Shown here piece by piece: positions 11,020-23,299 of a DNA stretch of 64,000 nt. A program made the position numbers and the translations under genes. The stretch comes from Tuctoria greenei (Eukaryota; Streptophyta; Magnoliopsida; Poales; Poaceae): NCBI GenBank assembly GCA_036927565.1, contig JAYESD010000008.1, positions 23,702,100 to 23,766,099 of the forward strand, given 5' to 3'. The notes beneath the pieces are model-generated. The model was not told the origin of the DNA. It did not search any database and saw only the letters and a program-made list of their open reading frames with translations. Every line of letters begins with the position of its first letter. Positions within the stretch are counted from its first letter, which is position 1.

Positions 11020-12434
11020 ACCTAACCCGGGCGAAACACTTAGACGCCGTTAGGCTGCCAAAATTTTGTTTGCCGCCAAGTGTCCGCCGCCGAGCTTCGC
11101 TCTCGTCACTTCCAGGTACGCCGAGCGAAGCCATTGCCATCGCCGCCGAGCTTCAAGGTAAACCCTAAACCCTTCGACCTTCCATCCTCCTTCGCCGTGT
11201 CGCCTCCCTCCCCGCCCTCGCCGCCGCCTTGCATATCCTTGGTTAGGGTTCGGGAATTGGAAAATGGTAGGCATCCTTAGTTAGGGTTCGGTGGAATTCG
11301 AAAAACTATCAAGTTTGGTGGCATCTTTGGTTAGGGTTCGGTGGGTAGGCATCCTTGGGTTGTCAGTAAACCATAGAAGCGAGGACATTGCTATCGGATC
11401 ATGTCCTTTTATTTGGCAAGTAAGATGTTTTAATAAAATGCTAGTTGGTCATATCTGTAGATGGAAAGGTAAACTAATGGATTTTGAGAAGTATTAAATG
11501 CATTACAAATATGGTTTATCACAATAATGTGAGCACAAAAAGAGACTTTTGTTAAATATGCTTACTAAGCATGGCATTGAGTAGATCAACAAGCTTGAAA
11601 TTGCACTTAGGGTATTGAAATTGTATGAACAAGCATCTGAATTTTTGCCATAATTATCCGCAGAAAGCTCTTCTAGTCTATTGTGATACATTTTTTGAAA
11701 GTGGAAGAGCTATTCTATAACCTTTCTATTCATTGTTACCTCAAATTCGGTTTAGAACTAATTAGAAATTGGAGTTGAAGTTAGTACCTGTGTACAGTGT
11801 TATCTGAAACAGCCACAAAATTGCTGAACTTTGAACAACCATAATTCTTAAATTAGAAAAGCAACCTATGCATATTTATACATGTCTGGAAAGCTTAAAT
11901 AGTCCTCTATCAATTTCCTATTCAACGCTAAGGCTAAAACACGCAATAACCAGGTCTAAATTGAAGTACTGTTTAAGGTGTCATAACAATCCAGAATCTA
12001 GAAAGTTATGTATTCAGTTGATGTTTGTATCGTAATTTATAGTAGGATCATGAGTGAATATTAGCATCTGTACTGAAAATAGAGTGTAGCCGTCCCGCAC
12101 TTCATCTCACAGGGTTGTGTACCTTCGAGATTGGTGTCGCTATCCTTTTGCCAAACAAAGCAATGTGCTCGCATACGGCTGTTGAACATCGCTTGTGCTC
12201 AGAAAACAGATACAAGTAACAACCTATTTAGAATAAGAAGATAAAATTACCATTGCTGGTGAGCAACTTTAACATGCTTGTCACCCTCGCAATGTATAGG
12301 AACCTTTTGGTCAGTCGCCTTAAACCCTAGAATGCCTTATCAAATCCTAGAATGCTTCCATGTTTTTCATCATGCAACACTTCATTTAGAGTTAATATGC
12401 CATTTATTAGATTTTTTGTCTTATTAGTTCTAGC
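11020..12434 (+). other. 5' untranslated exon and leader intron of the plus-strand CACTA gene
   Basis: A GC-rich leader at 11020-11157 is followed by a probable intron. The intron begins GTAAACCCTAAACC and ends in a pyrimidine-rich stretch with TTAG or CTAG just before the ATG at 12435. Nothing else recognisable lies in the intervening 1.2 kb. Confidence 0.5.
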
Positions 12435-14542
12435 ATGGAAAGCCCTAAGAAGATTGGTCCTGGTAGTAACAATAAAAAAGACAATATGGAGTTTACTGAC
12501 TCCAGCAGTTCAGGCTCCTATCACAGTCCATCAGATCCTTTTCCGAATATAAAAATTAAAAAGACTTCAGAGGATCTAGACTCGGAATATGATCCTGCCG
12601 ACGAGGTATGGATCACGAATCTTAACTTTAGCAGTTCAAGTTAATGTTGGTTGTCAAGTATAAAAAGTCTTATAATTCTTTTCTACTGTGACACCTGGTT
12701 CCGAAAATTGAACCAAGCTAACACATATGTGTGCCCAGGATGTTCAACACACATACACGAGTGATTCACAAAAGAGTATACAGAAAATTACCACAGAACA
12801 AGATTAATTATCAAATTTTATTACACAAACCATATTATCCTCGAATACAAGCTCTAATGAATATTAATGACAAGTTCAACTAATGCAGCGGAAATAAACT
12901 AATTAAGCAAACTAAGCAACTATGCAGCATAAGCGATAAGGTATGTATGCGCAGCTCCAATCAACACCACAGGCAAAGCTGACGGTAGACACGGCCTAGA
13001 ACTCCGCATTATCGCCATTAAACTCCCAATCCTGACCTGCAAATGTTGGGGTGGGGGATTGCAAGAGTGAGTACATGTCGTACTCAGCAAGTGTGGAAAG
13101 TATGACATGTGGCTGATTCAAATGACGACAATAATAATGGCAAAGTGCTAAAAAGTACATTAAAACGTTTGAAAAGCAATATAGTATAGGTATGTGAAGT
13201 AATCCCAACATAATCACGAGTAATGCCATAATACCAAACTGAATTCATTACCATCGTCAATAAGTCCAGATTTCACCATTGCCAATAACCATATTCAATA
13301 CCAGAGATTAAATCCATGACCATTACCATAACCATAACCATAATATCAACCATAACCATTACCAAACCATAACCATAACCATATCCCAATTTCCCTCTAA
13401 TCATGGAAGTTGTCCAGGTGCTCATAACCGGGAGCACGACTATCATGATAGTTTTAATTAACTCTGCAGAGTTTGTACCTCTTTACCCACGTGTTCGTGA
13501 TTCATCACCCTTCGGCGACTAAGAATCTCCCTTATGCCCATGACCTGTCGGTCATAATACACACTTCCGTTGGTGTGTGGTCAAGAGATCACAAAATAGC
13601 CTTTACAAAGGGATTACTAGCCTATTTAGACCCCACTGAGGTTTCACCGGTGGCGATGCCTCCAACTGAGCACATCTTCAACCAAGGGCCCCCTCTTGAG
13701 CCATTCGGATCCCAGGGTAGTCCCACCAATCATCAACAATCCCAATTCGACTACCCCTTCCCCGAGCATCCACAATGGTCCAAACAGCACTAGCAAAGCC
13801 CTAATTAATCAGCTACGCCGCACCCATACTTGGCCTCGTGGTGGCACTGTAGTCCTGGCTTATTCTCGCATGAACCGGTCCTTAGATCTAAAGCAAACAA
13901 ACCACCATAACATCCAACCCATCCACATACCAGGCTTGCTTAGATCATCCATTACCATACCATGTTTAACCAGTTCATGTTAACCATAATCTCATCCATG
14001 CATAATTAAATTGAGTGATATAGTTGTTTCCCATCCCAGTTGATTAAGCGAAGCAAAAATGTAAAAACCCTTCTCGACTCTCTACCATAAATTCCAGGTG
14101 ACAAGGGTGGTTTAGCAAATCTAGTAAACTTCCTACCATAGGATTTCCCATCAATTTGACACAAGCATGCAGTTTTGCAAACAAAACATTTATTTTAAAA
14201 ACAGGATCAATATGCTTCAAGGACACTTGCCTTGCTCTTGCTGTTGATTAGGGTCAAAGCCTTCAAACTCTTGATGCTGTAGATCCTCCGCGGTACTCTC
14301 TAGTGCAAATCCGTCTAATCCACACAATAAACATACGAGACAAGAAACACAATCAAAAAGTGCACAAATATTACTCAATATGACATGACATGCATGATTA
14401 ATGCAAATGCAAGGTAGAACTTGTTACTAGATTGATTTTAATGATCACTAACTAGCTCTAATAGATTTTAACAAGTTTATACAGGTTTGGGTCGATTAGA
14501 TCAAATTTTAGAATTAATTCAACACAATTTAACCAGGAAGAC

Positions 14543-15428
14543 CGGACTAGTCCGCTAGGGACCGGACAAGTCCGCACTTGACGAGATCGGCAGATTAGGG
14601 TTTTCTAGATCGACGTGAATTTGGAGATTAGGGGTTGAATGCACGTAAGGAAAAGATAATAGAAGGCATACCAGGTGTTTAGAACTCCAATGAACCAAGA
14701 AACTTGGAGGTAACACTTGTATCTTGATGATCTAGGGTTGGTGATGAACTTGGAGATGAATTGGTGGTGAAGGACGAAACTTGGTGGAGATCTTGATCCT
14801 CCTTCGTTTCCTCCTCTTCTTCTTCTTGTTTGGGATCTTCTCCTCCCTCCTTGATGGTGGCTCCCCACGAACTAGGGTTTGGGTGGGTGGAAAAGTGGCA
14901 AATAGATGTCAAACCAAGGGGTGGGGTTGTTTATATAGACGTGGAGGCTAGGGTTAGATGGATTTCGAGTTTAGGATGAGTAGAGGCCGGTTTAGAGTCC
15001 CACATGGGCTCTAAAAGAGTTGGGCATGACGTCCCTAGGCCCACTTAACGTGAAACCCAAGAAACAAGTCGTAAAACAAAAGGTCAATCTCGGAGTCACG
15101 AAATATCGGACAAGTCCGGACAGGACCGGACTAGTCCGAAGTCGTCTATAGAGAAAATCGGACAAGTCTGGCCAAAAATCGGACAAGTCCGATCTTAGTC
15201 AGAAAGGAAAACGGACAAGTCCGCTGGAACACCGGACTAGTCCGGAAAAGTCCAGGAACTTAGCAAATTTTCAAGGATTCATGGAACATCGGACTAGTTC
15301 GCACAAAATCGGACAAGTCCGAAGTTGTCCAGAGGCAAATATCGGACTAATCCGCAGCAAAAACGGACAAGTCCGTTTTTAGACAGAGAGAAATCGGACT
15401 AGTCCTCAGCAAAACCGGACTAGTCCGC
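14543..15428. repeat. Palindrome array (CGGACTAGTCCG / CGGACAAGTCCG) in the Ty3 LTR
   Basis: About fourteen exact or near-exact copies of a 12-bp palindrome (centre CTAG, or CAAG in the near-palindromic form) occur, mostly every 30-45 bases from 15105 to 15428, with two more at 14543-14575. Spacers often contain CAGA-AG variants such as GTCAGAAAGG. The array sits in U3, directly upstream of the TATA box at 14930-14937. The same array is in the right LTR at about 22265-23150. Confidence 0.9.
14930..14937 (-). promoter_or_regulatory. TATA box in the left Ty3 LTR
   Basis: The minus strand reads TATATAAAC. The equivalent position in the right (5') LTR is 22652-22659, and that copy would drive the element's transcript. 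Confidence 0.6.
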
Positions 15429-18400
15429 ACTTTTCTACATTTTTAAGTGCGGTTTTGCTCCAAATCAATTTTAAATGCTCCGAATCAATGTTAAACTCGT
15501 TCCTCTTTATGTGGGTTAATGTTAAACATGTATATGAGTGCATGTAGGGCATGATGCATGAAAATGAGGGTGTTACAAACCTACCCCCCTTAAAATGAAT
15601 CTCGCCCTCGAGATTCGACGCGGAAGAGAAGAGATAGGGAAATTCCTTCTTGAGATCATCTTCTAGCTCCCAAGTTGCTTCTTTTTCGGTATGGTGCTTC
15701 CATTGGACTTTACACCATCGAATCACCTTGTTCCTTGTGACTCTCTCCTTGGTTTCCAAGATTTTGACCGGTTGCTCGGCATACGTCAAATCTTCCTCTA
15801 GTTCCAATTCTTCCATTGGCACTTGATCTTCCGGTACCCTGAGACACTTCTTGAGTTGGGAAACATGAAACACATCATGTACGTCTGAAAGATGAGTTGG
15901 CATCTCCAACTTATATGCTACTTCTCCTCTTTTGTCCAAAATCTTGAATGGTCCAATATAACGAGGTGCGAGCTTGCCTCTTATGTGAAACCTCTTATGA
16001 CCTCTCATTGGTGACACCTTGAGGTAAACAAAATCTCCTATTTCAAAGGCTAATTTCCTTCTCCTATTATCCGCATAGCCTTTTTGCCTTGATTGAGCAG
16101 CTCTCAAGTTTCCACGAATTATTTGGACTTGCTTTTCGGCTTCTTGCAACACGTCCGGACCAAATACTTGAGTTTCTCCTGCCTCTTTCCAGAATAAAGG
16201 TGTCCTACACTTCCTCCCATAAAGCGCTTCATATGGTGACATTTTCAAGCTCGCTTGGTAACTATTGTTGTATGAAAATTCTGCGTATGGCAAGCTTTTG
16301 TCCCAACTTTTCCCATGCTTTAAAGCACAAGCTCTTAACATGTCCTCCAAAATCTGATTGGTCCTCTCGGTTTGTCCATCCGTCTGAGGATTATATGCTG
16401 AACTAAAATTCAACCTCGTTCCCAAAGCTTCATGCAATTTTTGCCAAAATCTGGAGGTAAATTGGGAACCTCTATCTGAGACTATCTTCTTAGGGACTCC
16501 ATGTCGACACACAATATGCTCCATGTATATTTCGGCCAATCGTGCAGCTGTATACTTGGTCTTCACAGGGACAAAATGAGCTGACTTGGTTAAGCGATCC
16601 ATAATTACCCAAATTGATTCATACCAGGACTGAGTATGGGGTAACCCAACTATGAAGTCCATTCCAATTTCTTCCCACTTCCATTCCGGAATCTTCAACG
16701 GTTGCAATAATCCGGCTGGCCTTTGATGTTCCGCCTTGACTCATTGGCACACATCACACAGTGCTACGTATTCAGCTATGTCCTTCTTCATGCTATTCCA
16801 CCAATAGCAAGTCTTCAAGTCTTTGTACATCTTCGTACAACCAGGGTGAATTGAGTATGGCGAGTCATGTGCCTCCTTTAATATTGTTTCTCGAATATGC
16901 TTTACATTAGGCACAACAATTCTCTTTTCAAGCCATAAGGTACCATGTTCGTCTTCATCAAATCTGAATTCTCTCCCTTCTTCGGTCCTTTCCTTGATTT
17001 CCTTGATCTCCTCATCTGTGGTTTGTGCCTCTCGGATTTCTTGCTCCAAGGTTGGGTTTAACTCCATCATCTCCATCTCGTTTACAAACCCAAGGTTCAA
17101 CCGTTCAAACTCCTTGCATAACTCGGACGGTAACTCTCGAACTGTAAGTTGATGGCTTACTCCCTTTCTACTCAAAGCATCGGCCACTACATTGGCTTTT
17201 CCCGGATGATAGTTGATCCCCAAATCATAATCTTTGATGAGCTCCAACCATCTTCGTTGCCTCAAGTTCAGATCCGTTTGTGTGAAAATATACTTCAAAC
17301 TCTTATGATCCGTATAAATTTCACACCTATGTCCAAGAATATAGTGTCTCCAAATCTTCAATGCATGTACCACGGCTGCTAGTTCTAAATCATGTGTTGG
17401 GTAATTCTGATCATGTTTCTTCAATTGTCTTGACGCATAGGCGACCACTTGACCTTCTTGCATCAATACACATCCAAGCCCTTGTCTTGATGCATCGCAA
17501 TAAATGTCAAAACTCTTGCTTACATCCGGCAATACCAAAACCGGGGCTGTTGTCAACCTCTTCTTCAACTCCTCAAAACTATTCTGACAAGCTTCAGTCC
17601 ATTGGAACGCCTTTCCCTTCGTTAGCAACTCCGTCATAGGCTTGGCTATCTTGGAAAAGTCCTTGATGAATCGACGGTAATATCCAGCCATCCCAAGAAA
17701 ACTCCTTATTTCCTTGACATTTTGCGGCGGTTCCCACTTCAACACATCCCTCACTTTCCCTGGGTCAACTGATACTCCTCCTCCGGAAATAATATGGCCT
17801 AAGAAGGAAACTTCCCGTAACCAGAATTGACATTTACTGAACTTGGCATACAATTGATGCTCCCTCAATTTCTGCAGCGTAAGCCTCAAGTATCCCTCAT
17901 GTTCCTTCTCATCCTTCGAGTAGATCATAATATCATCAATAAACACCACAACGAACTTGTCCAAGTACTCCATGAAGACTTTATTCATGAGGTACATAAA
18001 GTAAGCAGGTGCATTTGTCAATCCAAAAGACATCACGGTGTACTCATAGGATCCATACCGTGTCCTAAAAGCTGTCTTGGGTATGTCCGATGGTCTAATC
18101 TTCATTTGAAAGTAACCTGACCTCAAATCAATCTTGGAAAACACACAGGCATCTTTCATCTGATCAAACAAATCCTCTATACGGGGCAAGGTATAGTTGT
18201 TCTTGATTGTTACCTTGTTGAGAGCTCGGTAATCCACACACATCCTTTGGGATCCATCCTTCTTGTCCACGAATAGAACGGGCGCTCCCCAAGGTGAAGA
18301 GCTAGGGCGAATAAAACCCTTCTCTAATTGCTCTTGAATTTGTTTCTTGAGCTCCGCTAATTCCATAGGAGGCATCCTATATGGCCTCTTAGCTATAGGT

Positions 18401-20139
18401 GCAGTTCCAGGTATTAAATAAATAACAAACTCAATGTCTCGATCGGGTGGCATACCTGGCAACTCATCCGGAAACACATCCAAAAATTTACACACCACCG
18501 GAATCTCCTCAACTGCGACACCGTCCATATGGTTCAGCTCTAATTGCTTCGGTGCATGTTGGGTTGCTTCAAATTCTACGGTGATCCCTTCTTCATTAGT
18601 CAACTTCACCTTCTTTGTGCCACATTCAATAACTCCATTGTGCTTCCTCAACCAGTCCATACCAAGTATAATGTCCAATCCTTGAGAATCTAAAACAATG
18701 AGGTTGACGGAGAAGTCTACCCCCCTTATTCTAAGGCTTACTTTTGGATATACTATATTTGTCCTCATCTCTCCTCCAGGAGACTTAACCAATAGAGTAA
18801 ACTTCATATGAGAGATAGGCAAACTATACTTGGCAACATACTTCGATGCAATGAATGAATGCGATGCTCCAGAATCAAATAACATAGTCGCGGGGTTGGA
18901 GTTGGCGAGAAACATACCAATGACCACGTCATCCGCTTGTTGAGCATCCTCCGTAGAGACATGGTTCACGTTGCCACGAGCAAAATTCTGCTGTCCACGG
19001 CTTCCTTGTGGCTGTCCTCCATTAGGTCTTGGGTTTTGCCTCGATGCATTGCTTCCTTGACCAAGGCCTGACTTAGGACATTGATGTGCAAAGTGTCCAG
19101 CTTCTCCACAAGTATAACACTTCTTAACCCCACCACAATTGTTGGGACGAGCTTGGTTTTGAGCATTTGCAGCAGGAAAATTAGCACGAGGCTCATAAGG
19201 CATTGGAGGCCTAGGTGCTTGCATAACAGGGCGCTGCTGCACAAACTGAGTTGGACGTGGTGCATAACCAGGGCGCTGAGCAGGAATAGAGGAGCTGTAA
19301 TGAGGCGCATTGGGTGGCGCAAGGCGAGGGCGCACATTACTTCCTTGTTGCTGTCCTTGATATGGCGCATTCCTCTTGATTTCTTGCTCCATCTCACGGA
19401 TCTTGTTCTCAACCACAATCGCTTTGTCCACAAGCTTCTGGAAGTTGGCATAGTCGCAATTGAGTAGTTGCACTTGGATTCCATTGTTCAAGCCCCTCAT
19501 GAACAAGTATTGCTTCCGGCTGTCCCGGCTAACATCCTCAGGCGCATATCTTGAGAGTTGAGTGAATTTATTGAGATATTCACTCACGCTTGATCTTCCT
19601 TGCCTCAAATTCTCAAATTCTTGCCTCTTCAAGAGCATAACACCTTTCGGCACATAATGAGAATGAAAATTCTCCTTGAATTCGGCCCAAGTAATTCTCT
19701 CTTGGTTCTCATGAGCACTGCAATAAGAATCCCACCAATCTGCGGCTGCTCCAACGAGTTGATGAGAAGAAAATAGGACCTTCTCCCGGTCACTGCATTG
19801 GACAATGGCTAGCTTCTTCTCCACGGACTTGAGCCAATCATCCGCATCCATAGGGTCTGCGGCTTGAGCAAAGGTTGGCGGCCTAGTCCTCATAAACTCT
19901 CCCAATCGGTTATAAGGAGGTGGGGGTGGCGGTGGAGGCATGTGGGGCTGATTGTTGATATTGCCAGCCTGCAGCTGTCCCATAGTATGTATCATGGTCT
20001 GCATGAGCTGGTTTTGCATGGCCAATAGCTGCTCGATGTTGATAGCTCCCTGAGTAGATCCTTGCCCATTATTGTTCTGAGGCACTCCATTGTTCTCCTC
20101 CTCATCATTGCCATCCCTCTGGTTGCGAGTCCTCACCAT
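15406..20139 (-). pseudogene. Ty3/gypsy gag-pol polyprotein, open except for one in-frame stop
   Basis: Reading starts at [10 protein letters not shown] (20139). Gag with a retrotransposon gag domain spans about residues 100-230, and a CCHC zinc knuckle ([15 protein letters not shown]) is at 341-355. The aspartic protease motif FDSGAS is at about 421, reverse transcriptase has [11 protein letters not shown] at about 731-741, and RNase H has YCDAS at about 880. The integrase zinc-binding region ends CDVCQ near residue 1132. There a TGA stop (16741) interrupts; the frame continues unchanged to 15406 through the integrase core (GMDFIVGLP, VSDRGSQFTS, QTDGQTERTN) and a chromodomain-like tail (YIGPFKIL to about ATWELEDDL). 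The single stop is the only visible lesion and would remove the integrase core. The frame overlaps the polypurine tract and the 3' LTR. Confidence 0.93.
15578..15592 (-). other. Polypurine tract of the Ty3 element
   Basis: The minus strand reads AAGGGGGGTAGGTT immediately before the 3' LTR. This is the usual position of the plus-strand primer. Confidence 0.8.
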
Positions 20140-20391
20140 CTGAAGAAAAGCAGTATGTAAGAATTAGAAAACGCCCCAACTATATGCATCAAGGGATATG
20201 AAACTAGACAACTAACTACACTAGCCTAGGTGGACATGCCAATGCTAAAGCATCCCAAAATCCTCTATTAAGCACACAAGCAACCAATATATACAGTAAA
20301 CAGCACACCAAGCAAACACATCGATTCCAGAGTGCTCCTATGTGCTCTAAAGTGTCCATTCTATCTAGGCTGCGTCCTACGGTCAACCTGT
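20140..20391 (-). other. 5' untranslated leader of the Ty3 element
   Basis: This about 250-nt stretch lies between the primer-binding site and the gag start codon. No coding signature is seen. Confidence 0.6.
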
Positions 20392-20404
20392 GGCTCTGAT
20401 ACCA
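20392..20404 (-). other. Primer-binding site of the Ty3 element (initiator tRNA-Met type)
   Basis: The minus strand reads TGGTATCAGAGCC, three bases inside the 5' LTR. TGGTATCAGAGC is the classic complement of the plant initiator methionine tRNA 3' end. Confidence 0.88.
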
Positions 20405-20407
20405 ATC

Positions 20408-23299
20408 TGTGATGCCCGGTTCCGAAAATTGAACCAAACTAACGCATATGTGTGCCCAGGATGTTCAACACACATACACGAGTGATTCACAAAAGAGTAT
20501 ACAGAAAATTACCACAGAACAAGATTAATTATCAAATTTTATTACACAAACCATATTATCCTCGAATACAAGCTCTAATGAATATTAATGACAAGTTCAA
20601 CTAATGCAGCGGAAATAAACTAATTAAGCAAACTAAGCAACTATGCAGCATAAGCGACAGGGTATGTATGCGCAGCTCCAATCAACACCACAGGCAAAGC
20701 TGACGGTAGACACGGCCTAGAACTCCGCATTATCGCCATTAAAATCCCAATCCTGACCTGCAACTGTTGGGGTGGGGGATTGCAAGAGTGAGTACATGTC
20801 GTACTCAGCAAGTGTGGAATGTATGACATGTGGCTGATTCAAATGACGACAATAATAATGGCAAAGTGCTGAAAAGTACATTAAAACGTTTGAAAAGCAA
20901 TATAGTATAGGTATGTGAAGTAATCCCAACATAATCACGAGTAATGCCATAATACCAAACTGAATTCATTACCATCGTCAATAAGTCCATATTTCACCAT
21001 TGCCAATAACCATATTCAATACCAGAGATTAAATCCATGACCATTACCATAACCATAACCATAATATCAACCATAACCATTACCAAACCATAACCATAAC
21101 CATATCTCAATTTCCCTCTAATCATGGAAGTTGTCCAGGTGCTCATAACCGGGAGCACGGCTATCATGATATTTTTAATTAACTCTGCAGAGTTTGTACC
21201 TCTTTACCCACGTGTTCGTGATTTCATCACCCTTCGGCGACTAAGAATCTCCCTTATGCCCATGACTCGTCGGTCATAATACACACTTCCGTTGGTGTGT
21301 GGCCAAGAGATCACAAAATAGCCTTTACAAAGGGATTACTAGCCTATTTAGACCCCACTGAGGTTTCACCGGTGGCGATGCCTCCAACTGAGCACATCTT
21401 CAACCAAGGGCCCCCTCTTGAGCCATTCGGATCCCAGGGTAGTCCCACCAATCATCAACAATCCCAATCCGACTACCCCTTCCCCGAGCATCCACAATGG
21501 TCCAAACAACACTAGCAAAGCCCTAATTAATCAGCTACGCCGCACCCATACTTGGCCTCGTGGTGGCACTGTAGTCCTGGCTTATTCTCGCATGAACCGG
21601 TCCTTAGATCTAAAGCAAGCAAACCACCATAACATCCAACCCATCCACATACCAGGCTTGCTTAGATCATCCATTACCATACCATGTTTAACCAGTTCAT
21701 GTTAACCATAATCTCATCCATGCATAACTAAATTGAGTGATATACTTGTTTCCCATCCCAGTTGATTAAGCGAAGCAAAAAGGTAAAAACCCTTCCCGAC
21801 TCTCTACCATAAATTCCAGGTGACAAGGGTGGTTTAGCAAATCTAGTAAACTTCCTACCATAGGATTTCCCATCAATTTGACACAAGCATGCAGTTTTGC
21901 AAACAAAACATTTATTTTAAAAACAGGATCAATATGCTTCAAGGACACTTGCCTTGCTCTTGCTGTTGATTAGGGTCAAAGCCTTCAAACTCTTGATGCT
22001 GTAGATCCTCCGCGGCACTCTCTAGTGCAAATCCGTCTAATCCACATAATAAACATACGAGACAAGAAACACAATCAAAGAGTGCACAAATATTACTCAA
22101 TATGACATGACATGCATGATTAATGCAAATGCAAGGGAGAACTTGTTACTAGATTGATTTTAATGATCACTAACTAGCTCTAATAGATTTTAACAAGTTT
22201 ATACAGGTTTGGTTCGATTAGATCAAATTTTAGAATTAATTCAACACAATTTAACCAGGAAGACCGGACTAGTCCGCTAGGGACCGGACAAGTCCGCACT
22301 TGACGAGATCGGCAGATTAGGGTTTTCTAGATCGACGTGAATTTGGAGATTAGGGGTTGAATGCACGTAAGGAAAAGATAATAGAAGGCATACCAGGTGT
22401 TTAGAACTCCAATGAACCAAGAAACTGGGAGGTAACACTTGGATCTTGATGATCTAGGGTTGGTGATGAACTTGGAGATGAATTGGTGGTGAAGGACGAA
22501 ACTTGGTGGGGATCTTGATCCTCCTTCGTTTCCTCCTCTTCTTCTTCTTGTTTGGGATCTTCTCCTCCCTCCTTGATGGTGGCTCCCCACGAACTAGGGT
22601 TTGGGTGGGTGGAAAAGTGGCAAATAGATGTCAAACCAAGGGGTGGGGTTGTTTATATAGACGTGGAGGCTAGGGTTAGATGGATTTCGAGTTTAGGATG
22701 AGTAGAGGCCGGTTTAGAGTCCCACATGGGCTCTAAAAGAGTTGGGCACGACGTCCCTAGGCCCACTTAACGTGAAACCCAAGAAACAAGTCGTAAAACA
22801 AAAGGTCAATCTCGGAGTCACGAAATATCGGACAAGTCCGGACAGGATCGGACTAGTCCGAAGTCGTCTAGAGAGAAAATCGGACAAGTCTGGCCAAAAA
22901 TCGGACAAGTCCGATCTTAGTCAGAAAGGAAAACGGACAAGTCCGCTGGAACACCGGACTAGTCCGGAAAAGTCCAGGGACTTAGCAAATTTTCAAGGAT
23001 TCATGGAACATCGGACTAGTCCGCACAAAATCAGACAAGTCCGAAGTTGTCCAGAGGCAAATATCGGACTAATCCGCAGCAAAAACGGACAAGTCCGTTT
23101 TTAGACAGAGAGAAATCGGACTAGTCCTCAGCAAAACCGGACTAGTCCACACTTTTCTACATTTTTAAGTGCGGTTTTGCTCCAAATCAATTTTAAATGC
23201 TCCAAATCAATGTTAAACTCGTTCCTCTTTATGTGGGTTAATGTTAAACATGTATATGAGTGCATGTAGGGCATGATGCATGAAAATGAGGGTGTTACA
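20408..23299 (-). repeat. 5' LTR (right copy) of the Ty3 element
   Basis: The length is 2892 bp, nearly identical to the left copy. It has the same microsatellite (about 21035-21105), TATA box (22652-22659) and palindrome array (22265-23150). Scattered single-base differences from the left copy are visible, for example TGTGATGCCCGG here against TGTGACACCTGG. Confidence 0.93.

Larger units (their letters stand above)
12687..15577 (-). repeat. 3' LTR (left copy) of the Ty3 element
   Basis: The length is 2891 bp. It contains a (CCATAA)-type microsatellite at about 13315-13385, a TATA box on the minus strand at 14930-14937, and an array of CGGACTAGTCCG-type palindromes from 14543 to 15428, mostly upstream of that TATA box. 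The pol reading frame runs about 170 nt into this LTR. Confidence 0.93.
12687..23299 (-). mobile_element. Ty3/gypsy chromovirus-type (Tekay/Del-like) LTR retrotransposon
   Basis: The element is flanked by the 5-bp duplication TCTAC (12682-12686 and 23300-23304). Two LTRs of about 2.89 kb begin TGTGA and end GTTACA on the plus strand. It is oriented on the minus strand, with a primer-binding site next to the right LTR and a polypurine tract next to the left LTR. The internal region is only 4.83 kb and holds one gag-pol reading frame with protease, RT, RNase H, integrase and a chromodomain-like tail. The LTRs look very similar by eye, so the insertion is probably recent; I did not compute identity. 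Confidence 0.95.

Noticed and set aside
12920..13229. Small open frames in the Ty3 LTR that look membrane-like
   Set aside because: They recur in the other LTR (20641-20990), have no homology that I recognise, and lie in non-coding LTR sequence.
16741..16743. In-frame TGA as a programmed readthrough site
   Set aside because: It is more simply a CpG transition in one copy. Readthrough is not typical at this place in chromovirus polyproteins.
20392..20404. TGGTATCAGAGC considered as part of a tRNA gene
   Set aside because: Only the primer-binding complement is present, at the expected distance from the LTR. There is no tRNA cloverleaf.
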